Shown here piece by piece: positions 57,660 to 64,000 of a stretch of 64,000 nt of DNA. Made by a program: the position numbers and the translations under genes. The stretch covers positions 31,250 through 95,249 of the forward strand of contig NZ_JODY01000023.1 in NCBI RefSeq assembly GCF_000718015.1, read 5' to 3'. Origin of the DNA: Streptomyces catenulae. GTDB taxonomy: Bacteria > Actinomycetota > Actinomycetes > Streptomycetales > Streptomycetaceae. Numbering within the stretch: the first letter of the stretch is position 1; each line of letters starts with the position of its first letter. The notes below the pieces were generated by a model. That model had not been told where the DNA came from. It did not search any database and saw nothing but the letters and a program-made list of their open reading frames with translations.

Positions 57660-58487
57660 TCACCCTTCGGCTTGCCGGTAAACGATGGTGGTACTGCCCA
57701 CGACGATCCGCGAGCCGTCGCGGAGACTAGCGCGGGTGGTGTGCTGCCCGTCCACCACGATCCCGTTCGTGGAGCCCAGGTCCTGGACCGTGGGGGGCGT
57801 GCCGACGCGGATCTCGCAGTGCCGCCGGGAAACCCCGGGGTCGTCGATCCGGACGTCGGCGTCGGTGCTGCGGCCCAGTACGAGCGAGTTGCGCGAAATC
57901 TGGTGACGCGTGCCGTTGATCTCGATCCAGCGCCGGGTCTGCGCCTGCGGCTGCGGACCGGCGCCGGGCGGTGCCGTACGGGGCGGGGCACCCGGCGGCG
58001 GGGACGAGGGCATGGGGGGCGGGCCCACATGACCGCCGCCGTTGTGACCGCCCCGGGACGCCGACGAGCCGCGCCCGGCGGGCGCGGGCCCTCCCGGCTG
58101 CTCCTGGGACGTGCTGGAGGCGAGGGTGCGGCTGCGCACACGGTAGAGGCCGGTGTCGAGATCGTCGGCCTTCTCCAGGTGCACCTTGATGTTGCCCATG
58201 AAGGTGTAGCGCTGCTGCTTGGCGTAGTCGCGGACCATCCCGGACAGTTCGTCACCGAGCTGTCCGCTGTACGGGCTGAGCCGCTCGTAGTCGGGTGCGC
58301 TCAGCTCGACGATGAAGTCGTTGGGGACGACTGTGCGGTCGCGGTTCCAGATGGTCGCGTTGTTGTCGCATTCGCGCTGCAGCGCGCCGGCGATCTCGAC
58401 GGGCTGCACCTCGGACTTGAACACCTTGGCGAAGGTGCCGTTGACGAGACCTTCGAGACGCTGCTCGAAGCGCTTCAGTACTCCCAC
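57660..58487 (-). CDS. fhaA: FHA-domain protein FhaA (DUF3662 plus FHA)
   Basis: The 275-residue cytoplasmic adaptor has an N-terminal DUF3662 domain (1-125, MGVLKRFEQRLEGLVNGTFA, AKQQRYTFMGNIKVHLEKAD), a Gly/Pro-rich linker (about 128-185) and a C-terminal FHA domain (about 188-275, LVLGRSTDADVRIDDPGVSR, DLGSTNGIVVDG). In Mycobacterium FhaA binds the phosphorylated pseudokinase of MurJ and restrains peptidoglycan synthesis, and the likely partner is at 9888-11603 in this window. GTG 58487 is preceded by AAGGAGGTG. It is the first gene of the operon down to pknB. Confidence 0.94.
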   Translation of the reverse strand: MGVLKRFEQRLEGLVNGTFAKVFKSEVQPVEIAGALQRECDNNATIWNRDRTVVPNDFIVELSAPDYERLSPYSGQLGDELSGMVRDYAKQQRYTFMGNIKVHLEKADDLDTGLYRVRSRTLASSTSQEQPGGPAPAGRGSSASRGGHNGGGHVGPPPMPSSPPPGAPPRTAPPGAGPQPQAQTRRWIEINGTRHQISRNSLVLGRSTDADVRIDDPGVSRRHCEIRVGTPPTVQDLGSTNGIVVDGQHTTRASLRDGSRIVVGSTTIVYRQAEG

Positions 58488-58973
58488 GGGGCACCTCCTT
58501 CCTCAGTCTTCGACAGGGTCGTCCTGATACTGCTTACCGATCGTATCCACGCGCCGGGAAATCAGCTGGTTCCCCTTTCCCGCCCGGAGTGACGAGTGTC
58601 CCCCCTCACAGGGTTGCCTGTTGGGGCGTTGTGCCGTGCCCGTCGTCCGTGCACTGCGATGGTAGAGGTGCCCCGCGGACAGTGTCCCGCAACCGTTCAC
58701 CTCGCTCCGTGCGGGGCCGGGTCCCGACGCCGGGTGGCCGGGACCGAGGGGGTGTGGTCTGCGGCGGAGCGTTCCGGGGGCCGTCGGGCGGCCGGGGACC
58801 GGGGATGCGGCCCGCCGCCGGCCGCCGGTGCACGGTGCGGCCCGGGCCCCGGGAAAGGGCAGGTGAAACCACCCGCCACGCCGTGCTAATGTTCTGCATG
58901 TCGCAAGGCGCTCCCCCCGAAACGGGAAAGAAAAACCCGGATCGCGTGAGAGAATCGAAACGACAACACCCAT
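58488..58973 (+). promoter_or_regulatory. fhaA-tRNA-Leu intergenic region with probable tRNA promoter
   Basis: This 486-bp gap should hold the fhaA promoter (minus strand) and the tRNA-Leu promoter (plus). For the tRNA I see TGAAAC (58864-58869), 17 bases and TAATGT (58887-58892), with the flank GCTAATGTTCTG also seen (one base different) at tRNA-Ile. Nothing convincing is visible at 58500-58860, which is G/C-rich without coding character. Confidence 0.5.
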
Positions 58974-59057
58974 GCGCGGGTGGCGGAATAGGCAGACGCG
59001 CTGGATTCAGGTTCCAGTGCCCGAAAGGGCGTGGGGGTTCAACTCCCCCCTCGCGCA
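58974..59057 (+). tRNA. tRNA-Leu (anticodon CAG)
   Basis: An 84-base class II tRNA: acceptor GCGCGGG with CTCGCGC, anticodon stem CTGGA/TCCAG around TTCAGGT (anticodon CAG), a long variable arm (GCCCGAAAGGGC) and T arm GGGGG TTCAACT CCCCC. The discriminator is A; CCA is not encoded (CAG follows). It follows fhaA as in mycobacteria. Confidence 0.97.
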
Positions 59058-59064
59058 CAGATGA

Positions 59065-59103
59065 GACCCCCGGTCTCCGGAGAAAATCCGGAGACCGGGG
59101 GTC
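59065..59103 (+). terminator. Terminator after tRNA-Leu
   Basis: A perfect 17-bp stem (59065-59081 with 59087-59103), loop GAAAA and TTT lie seven bases after the tRNA. Confidence 0.92.
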
Positions 59104-59233
59104 TTTCGTTGTGCTTCTCACATCTTGCGCGCCAGGGGCGGGAGATCGCCTCCGGTCCGTCTTCGGTCTCCGTTCCGGCCCCGGGGTGACGCGGTGTGGC
59201 CGGTCGTCCCCGGGGCGTACGGAGGGGGAGAGG

Positions 59234-59884
59234 TCAGGCGGCGACGCGGGCCGCGGTCTCCCGGCCCTTCGCGGTGGCCTCGGCGAGCGCCTTCTCGCGG
59301 GACGCCTCGTAGAGCGGGATCAGGTCGCTCATCGCGGGGTTGGCGGGGGCCATGGTCAGCTCGGGGACGACGAAGGTGACGTCCAGGCCGAAGGCGTCGC
59401 CGAGGACGGTCTGCAGGTAGTTCTGCACGAAGTCGGAGCCCTCGCGGGGGGTGCCCGGGGCGTACGAGCCGCCGCGGCTGGCGACGACGGTGACGGGGGT
59501 GCCCTTGGCGGACGGCTCGGCACCGGCGGTGCGGCCCATGATGATCGTCTGGTCCAGCCACGCCTTGAGCGTCGAGGGGATCGTGAAGTTGTACATCGGG
59601 GCGCCTATGACGACGGCGTCGGCCTGCTCCAGCTCCTCGGCGAGGCGGGTGCGCAGGGCGAAGGCGGTCCGCTGCTCCGGGGTGTGGGTGGCCGGGTCGG
59701 AGAAGCCGGCCGCGGCGGCGGTGCCGTCGAGGTGGGGCAGCGGGTCGGCGGCGAGGTCGCGGTAGATGACGGTGCCCTCGGGGTGCTCGGCCTCCCAGGC
59801 GGCGCGGAAGGCGGCGGTCACGGCGCGGGACGCGGAGCCCTCCTCGGGGAAGACGGAGGAGTCGAGGTGGAGGAGTGTGGCCAT
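59234..59884 (-). CDS. azoR: FMN-dependent NADH-azoreductase
   Basis: The 216-residue flavodoxin-fold enzyme reduces azo compounds and quinones with NADH. The FMN phosphate loop LLHLDSSVFPEEGSASRAV starts at residue 4. The flavin-contact motif GAPMYNFTIPSTLKAWLDQT is diagnostic, and VVASRGGSYAPG follows. ATG 59884 has AAGGACCG upstream; the frame continues to 59920 without good signals. It is divergent from an HxlR-type regulator that probably controls it. Confidence 0.92.
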   Translation of the reverse strand: MATLLHLDSSVFPEEGSASRAVTAAFRAAWEAEHPEGTVIYRDLAADPLPHLDGTAAAAGFSDPATHTPEQRTAFALRTRLAEELEQADAVVIGAPMYNFTIPSTLKAWLDQTIIMGRTAGAEPSAKGTPVTVVASRGGSYAPGTPREGSDFVQNYLQTVLGDAFGLDVTFVVPELTMAPANPAMSDLIPLYEASREKALAEATAKGRETAARVAA

Positions 59885-59962
59885 GGTGATCGGTCCTTCG
59901 GTCGTGGCCGGACGCGGCACGGATAAGTGGTTGAACTTTGTACGTGACTATTCATAACACAG

Positions 59963-59983
59963 GTACTTACTTTTCCGCAGTAC
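59963..59983. promoter_or_regulatory. Candidate HxlR operator between azoR and hxlR
   Basis: GTACT (59963-59967) and AGTAC (59979-59983) form an inverted repeat around TACTTTTCCGC, and another GTAC lies at 59940-59943. Its place in the 126-bp divergent gap fits an operator for the adjacent regulator. Confidence 0.45.
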
Positions 59984-60010
59984 CCAACGCGAAGGGGATA
60001 GGCTGGAGCC

Positions 60011-60373
60011 ATGGCGGATCGCGACGAGACGGCGTGCAGGCAGGTCGACGGCGGGATGACGCGCGTCTTCGAGCTGTTCGGGAAGCGCTGGACCGGCCTG
60101 ATCGTGGCCACGCTGATGCCCGGACCGGTGCACTTCGCCGATCTGCGGCGGGCCATCCCCGGCATCAGCGAGCGGATGCTCTCCGACCGGCTCGCGGAGC
60201 TGACCGCCGCCGGTCTGGTGGTCCGCGAGGTGGACGCCGGGCCGCCGCTGCGCGTCGCCTACCGGCTGAGCGAGGCGGGGCTCGCCATGGAACCGGCGCT
60301 CCAGGAGCTGGCGCGGTGGGCCGAGACATATCTGGGCGAGGGCGGGCGGTGCCCGGAGCGCTTCCGCAAGTAG
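60011..60373 (+). CDS. HxlR-family transcriptional regulator
   Basis: The 120-residue winged-helix protein has VFELFGKRWTGLIVATLMPG, FADLRRAIPGISERMLSDRL and GLVVREVDAG with YRLSEAG in the wing. An N-terminal cysteine (Cys9 in DETACRQVDG) lies where redox-sensing family members such as YodB carry theirs. ATG 60011 follows GGGGATAGGC. It is divergent from azoR, so it probably represses azoR and itself. Confidence 0.9.
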   Translation: MADRDETACRQVDGGMTRVFELFGKRWTGLIVATLMPGPVHFADLRRAIPGISERMLSDRLAELTAAGLVVREVDAGPPLRVAYRLSEAGLAMEPALQELARWAETYLGEGGRCPERFRK

Positions 60374-60401
60374 GAGGCGCCCCGAGGGTGGCCGTGGGCG
60401 G

Positions 60402-60836
60402 TCAGCCCTTCAGCTCCTGCGCGGCGTTGTAGCGGAGCAGATAGGACGCGAAGCGGTCGAGATCGGCCGCGTCCCAGTCGGCGAGCCGCTCGTGGAACGC
60501 CTGGCGGCGGCTGGTCATGGCGTTCGACAGCACCGCGGCGCCCGCCGGTGTGGGATGCAGCACCTGTACACGGTGGTCCTCCGGGTCCACCCGGCGCTCC
60601 ACGAACCCCAGCTTCTCCAGTGCGGCGATCTGCCGGCTGACGGTGGACTTGTCCAGGAGGTAATGCGCCGCGAGGTCCGTCGCCCGGCATCCCTGCTGGT
60701 CGTCGAGGTGCGCCAGCAGGGTGTACGAGACCAGGGACAGCTCGGGATGGATACGGGCGGCGGTGGCGCGGGCGCGCCGGGCGAAGGCGGTGAGCTGCCG
60801 CTGGATGATCTCGACGGACGCGTCGCGCTGGGTCAT
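60402..60836 (-). CDS. MarR-family transcriptional regulator
   Basis: The 144-residue winged-helix repressor has the MarR layout: helical dimer ends, ATDLAAHYLLDKSTVSRQIA as recognition region, and LGFVERRVDPEDHRVQVLHP with the DxR wing. ATG 60836 has GGAAAGG upstream; the frame is open further but runs across the operator region. It is divergent from the membrane protein at 60970 with repeats between them. Confidence 0.92.
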   Translation of the reverse strand: MTQRDASVEIIQRQLTAFARRARATAARIHPELSLVSYTLLAHLDDQQGCRATDLAAHYLLDKSTVSRQIAALEKLGFVERRVDPEDHRVQVLHPTPAGAAVLSNAMTSRRQAFHERLADWDAADLDRFASYLLRYNAAQELKG

Positions 60837-60857
60837 GGATTGCCTTTCCGAGATGTA

Positions 60858-60927
60858 GTTGTATAGTACAACGTGAATTGGGTTGCATAAGCCAACCAAT
60901 TCGCTGTGAGAGTTGCAAAAGCCATCC
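60858..60927. promoter_or_regulatory. MarR operator repeats
   Basis: Three elements are present: a perfect inverted repeat GTTGTATAGTACAAC (60858-60872), and two 16-bp direct repeats GTTGCATAAGCCAACC (60882-60897) and GTTGCAAAAGCCATCC (60912-60927; 14 of 16 identical) exactly 30 bp apart. They fill the gap between the MarR gene and its divergent neighbour. Confidence 0.7.
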
Positions 60928-60969
60928 ATCGGCTGCAGCTGACCCGTCCCCCGTGAGAAGGCATGCCCC

Positions 60970-62172
60970 ATGAGTCCGGTCCGCTCCGACCACCACCCCG
61001 AACACGGACGTGAGCACCGCCGCAACCCGCACGCCGCCGGGCTGCGCCACGTACTGACGCACCTGATCACCCCGCTGCTGATGTGCATCGGGATGGGCCT
61101 GGCCTACCTCGGCGCGTTCGCCAACCCGGCACCGCACGACCTGCCGGTCGCCGTCGTCGGCTCCGGACCGAGCGCCCAACTGCTCGCCCAGTCGATCAAC
61201 GACAAGGCCGCCGGAGAACTCCAGGTACGGACCGTCGCGCACCGCGCGGACGCCATGGCGGACCTCCGCCACCAGGACATCTTCGGCGCATACGTCCCCA
61301 ACGGCGGCGCGGCCCACGGCGGACGGCACCAGGCACCCGAACTCCTCGTCGCCACCGCCGGATCCGACACCAGCGCCACCGTCGTCCAGAAGATCTTCAC
61401 GCCGCTCGCCGCCGCACAGGGACAGCCGCTGAAGGTCACCGACATCGCCCCGACCGCCCAGGACGACCCCACCGGACAGGGCATCTTCTTCCTGCTCGTC
61501 GCGATCAGCATCGGCTCGTACGCCTCGGTCGCGGTGATCGGCGGCGCCGGAGCGGTCCTCCCGATGCGGCTGCGGGCCGCGCTGGTGGCCGGTACGTCCT
61601 TCGTGGTGAGCATCCTCGGCGTGCTCTTCGCCGGTCCCGTCTTCCACCTCGTCGACCACGGACTGTGGGGCCTGTGGGGCATGGCCTGGCTCTACTCGGC
61701 GGGGATCCTGCTGATCGGCGTCGGACTCCACACCTTCCTCAAGCGCTGGACCACGCTCGGCGTGATGGCCCTCTTCGTGATGCTCAACTTCACCTCCTCC
61801 GGCGGCATCTTCCGCCCCGAGATGCAGAACGGCTTCTTCGCCGCCCTGCACTCCTTCTGGAACGGCGCGGGCTTCGTCGAAGGCACCCGCAGCCACGTCT
61901 ACTTCGACGGCTACGGGCTCGCCGGACACGTCTGGACCCTGATCGCCTGGCTGCTCGTCGGTGCCGTCATGATCACCGTCGCGGGTCTGGCGGAACGGCG
62001 CCGCACGGCCGCCGAGCAGGAGGCCGCCGCCCGCGCCACCGCGGTGGCCGCGGCAGCCGTGGCGGCCACCGTGACCGAGAGCGCACCGCGGACAGCGGGA
62101 CACGGCGCCGACCGCGCGACCGCCGAACAGGACGCGGAGGAAGAGGAGATGGAGGAAGCGGTAGGGGTCTGA
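60970..62172 (+). CDS. ABC-2/YhgE-type membrane protein, MarR-controlled exporter candidate
   Basis: The 400-residue membrane protein has a first helix at about 27-50, an extracellular domain (about 51-165), then five helices: about 176-200, 205-230, 237-258, 264-285 and 318-340. The alanine-rich, acidic tail (about 345-400) is charged. The shape (one helix, large outside loop, five-helix bundle) is that of ABC-2 permease-like YhgE/Pip proteins, though no partner ATPase is adjacent. ATG 60970 follows GTGAGAAGGC. Divergence from a MarR regulator suggests inducible efflux; the substrate is unknown. Confidence 0.72.
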   Translation: MSPVRSDHHPEHGREHRRNPHAAGLRHVLTHLITPLLMCIGMGLAYLGAFANPAPHDLPVAVVGSGPSAQLLAQSINDKAAGELQVRTVAHRADAMADLRHQDIFGAYVPNGGAAHGGRHQAPELLVATAGSDTSATVVQKIFTPLAAAQGQPLKVTDIAPTAQDDPTGQGIFFLLVAISIGSYASVAVIGGAGAVLPMRLRAALVAGTSFVVSILGVLFAGPVFHLVDHGLWGLWGMAWLYSAGILLIGVGLHTFLKRWTTLGVMALFVMLNFTSSGGIFRPEMQNGFFAALHSFWNGAGFVEGTRSHVYFDGYGLAGHVWTLIAWLLVGAVMITVAGLAERRRTAAEQEAAARATAVAAAAVAATVTESAPRTAGHGADRATAEQDAEEEEMEEAVGV

Positions 62173-62553
62173 GCCGGAACGTCACCGCGGGCGCGTCGCC
62201 CCGGCGGTGGCGGAGGACGGCCGCTGAGGGCCGGAGGCGTCGGGGCGCCCCCGGCCCTCAGCCGTTCCTCCCGGCGCCCCCTCGGTGAACTGCGGTGGCG
62301 TGCGCAGGAGTTGCCTGTGGACGGCGGTGAGGAGCGCGGCGAACACGCAGCTCGGGACGGGTGCCGCGCAGGTACGACGGGGACCGGCGCGGAGAGACCG
62401 CGGGACGTTCCGGCCGGACTTTTCCACAGGGCCGCCACGCGATCTTCGCGATGGGTACCGTCATCTGCGACAGGCCGGACCGGGCACCACGCCCCACCGC
62501 CGGGCACCGCCCGGCACCGGCTCGGCAGGGCGACCGAAGAGGAGGTGACCACG
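62173..62553 (+). other. Intergenic region with hairpin terminator
   Basis: In this 381-bp gap GCTGAGGGCCGG (62223-62234) pairs with CCGGCCCTCAGC (62251-62262), a 12-bp stem that probably ends the 60970 gene. A single DnaA-box-like TTTTCCACA is near 62418. Nothing else is supported; a frame that stays open here looks non-coding. Confidence 0.55.
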
Positions 62554-63984
62554 GTGGTGCGAGTGCCGTACGTACCGGGTTTCGCACGGGCGGAGACCCA
62601 GGAACGAGCCGCGAAAGCCGCCGGACGGGCACTGCGGGAACACCTGCCACGCTCCGCACAGGCACCGCTCCCGCCCCCGGCCACCGACCGGCCGGACATG
62701 GTCACCGCGGTGGAGAGGAGCAACGCCGGACGGCTGCCCGAACTCACCCCGATCCGCGTGGGACGCATGGTCGCCAGCCCCTTCGCCTTCCTCCGCGGCT
62801 CCGCCGGACTGATGGCCCACGACCTGGTAGCGGCACCCGTCACGGGCATCGGTGCCCAGATCTGCGGCGACGCCCACGCCGCCAACTTCGGGCTCTACGG
62901 CGACGCCCGCGGCGGCCTCGTCATCGACCTCAACGACTTCGACGAAACCCTGCACGGCCCCTGGGAATGGGACCTCAAACGGCTCGCGACCTCACTCGTA
63001 CTGGCCGGACGGGAAGCAGGCGCGACGGAGGACACCTGCCGCACCGCCGCCCGGGACGCGGCCGGAGCCTACCGCCGCACCCTGCGGCTGCTGGCGAAAC
63101 TCCCCGCCACCGAGGCATGGAACGCCATCGCCGACGAACACCTCGTCTCCCACACCGACGCCCACGACCTCCTCGGCACCCTGGAACGCGTGGCGGCCAG
63201 AGCCCGCCACAACACCAGCGCCCGGTTCGCCGCCAAATCGACCGAGCGGACCCCCGACGGCGGACGGCGATTCGTGGACGCCCTCCCGGTGCTCAGACGC
63301 ACCCCCGACGCGGAAGCCGCCGCCGTCATCTCCTCCCTCGGCGGCTACCTGAGAACGCTCCCCGAGGACCGGCTGCCGCTGCTGGCCCGCTACGCACCGC
63401 ACGACGTGGCGTTCCGCGTCGTCGGCACCGGAAGCGTCGGACTCCGCTCGTACGTCGTGCTCCTCCTCGACCACCGGGGCGAGCCACTCGTCCTCCAGGT
63501 CAAGGAAGCCCGCAGCTCCGTGCTCGCACCCCAGGTGGCGAAAGCCGGATTCGAGGTCCCCGCAGTACGCCACGAAGGGCGCCGGGTGGTGCTCGGCCAA
63601 CGCAGCATGCAGGTGGTGAGCGACCCCCTGCTCGGCTGGACCACCGCACACATACCGGCCCCCGGCACCGCCGGGGACACCCGCGGCACGGACACCGCCT
63701 TCCAGGTACGCCAGTTCCGCAACCGCAAGGGCAGCGTGGACCCGGCCGCACTCACCGGCGAGCAACTCGACGACTACGCCCGGATGACCGGCGCGCTGCT
63801 GGCCCGCGCCCACGCACACAGCGCCGACCCCCGCGTCCTCGCCGGATACTGCGGAAAGTCGGAGGCGCTGGACGACGCCCTGGCCGCCTTCGCGACGGCC
63901 TACGCCGACCGGACGGAAGCCGATCACGCGGAACTCTCCGCGGCGGTGGCGGGAGGACGGGTGGCGGCTGAGACGGGGGTTTGA
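62554..63984 (+). CDS. DUF2252-family protein
   Basis: The 476-residue soluble protein has kinase/phosphotransferase-like motifs of DUF2252. SPFAFLRGSAGLMAHDL precedes the loop ICGDAHAANFGLYGDARGGL, which resembles the catalytic HGDxxxxN of aminoglycoside phosphotransferase folds. VIDLNDFDETLHGPWEWDLK would be the metal-binding strand. Other blocks are VGTGSVGLRSYVVLLL and YARMTGALLARAHAHSADP. GTG 62554 has GAGGAGG nine bases upstream; alternatives at 62545 and 62557 are possible. Activity and substrate are unknown. Confidence 0.8.
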   Translation: MVRVPYVPGFARAETQERAAKAAGRALREHLPRSAQAPLPPPATDRPDMVTAVERSNAGRLPELTPIRVGRMVASPFAFLRGSAGLMAHDLVAAPVTGIGAQICGDAHAANFGLYGDARGGLVIDLNDFDETLHGPWEWDLKRLATSLVLAGREAGATEDTCRTAARDAAGAYRRTLRLLAKLPATEAWNAIADEHLVSHTDAHDLLGTLERVAARARHNTSARFAAKSTERTPDGGRRFVDALPVLRRTPDAEAAAVISSLGGYLRTLPEDRLPLLARYAPHDVAFRVVGTGSVGLRSYVVLLLDHRGEPLVLQVKEARSSVLAPQVAKAGFEVPAVRHEGRRVVLGQRSMQVVSDPLLGWTTAHIPAPGTAGDTRGTDTAFQVRQFRNRKGSVDPAALTGEQLDDYARMTGALLARAHAHSADPRVLAGYCGKSEALDDALAAFATAYADRTEADHAELSAAVAGGRVAAETGV

Positions 63985-64000
63985 GGGGGCGGGGGTGGGG

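Overview
The window is chromosomal DNA from a high-GC actinobacterium, almost certainly a Streptomyces (or a very close relative), centred on the replication origin. The gene order (ino1, cca, murJ, sigma factor, trxBA, parBA, rsmG, jag, yidC, yidD, rnpA, rpmH, dnaA, oriC, dnaN, gnd, recF, dciA, gyrB, gyrA) is the classical Streptomyces oriC neighbourhood. It continues into the actinobacterial growth and division block (ppiA, rhomboid, crgA, DUF881, sortases, pabA, pknB, pbpA, rodA, pstP, fhaB, fhaA, tRNA-Leu), which mycobacteria share in nearly the same order.

Layout: 1-5.0 kb carries the end of a PadR regulator, inositol-phosphate synthase, an MFS transporter, an LppU-like membrane protein and the CCA-adding enzyme. 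5.2-11.6 kb is a cell-wall operon: a large secreted DUF6049 protein, the lipid II flippase MurJ and a membrane pseudokinase. 11.9-15.1 kb holds an ECF sigma/anti-sigma pair and trxB-trxA behind a textbook sigma-R promoter. 15.1-22 kb, mostly minus strand, holds parA-parB, rsmG, jag, yidC, yidD, rnpA and rpmH. dnaA (22.3-24.2 kb), oriC (about 24.5-25.1 kb, some 20 DnaA-box-like 9-mers) and dnaN-gnd-recF-dciA-gyrB-gyrA follow. 35-41 kb is a more lineage-specific stretch with a DLW-39 micro-protein, two paralogous secreted proteins (one with a von Willebrand A domain), a Ser/Thr kinase and a helix-turn-helix protein, bounded by tRNA-Ile and tRNA-Ala. 41-50 kb has DUF5701, DUF5324, cyclophilin, rhomboid, crgA, DUF881 and three class E sortases around pabA. 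50.4-58.5 kb is the pknB-type signalling and elongation operon. After tRNA-Leu come two small regulator/target loci (HxlR-azoreductase, MarR-membrane exporter) and a DUF2252 protein.

Chromosome-biology sites are the main interest. I count 14 perfect parS palindromes (GTTTCACGTGAAAC) and three one-mismatch variants, mostly in groups of two or three on both sides of oriC. Eight lie inside coding sequence and all eight are read in the same frame as V-S-R-E-T in low-complexity linkers. A second cluster of near-ideal DnaA boxes lies about 20 kb from oriC between the convergent rhomboid and crgA genes, where no promoter is expected. A perfect DnaA box also sits just upstream of the dnaA promoter.

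Functionally the window links replication initiation (DnaA, DnaN, DciA, gyrase), segregation (ParA, ParB, parS), membrane-protein insertion (YidC, Jag, YidD) and peptidoglycan synthesis (MurJ, PbpA, RodA). PknB, PstP and the FHA proteins would control the last through the MurJ-linked pseudokinase. No insertion sequences, prophage, CRISPR arrays or rRNA genes are visible. Most genes are conserved core genes, so novelty lies in site arrangement and a few unusual gene pairs rather than an unmistakable new system.
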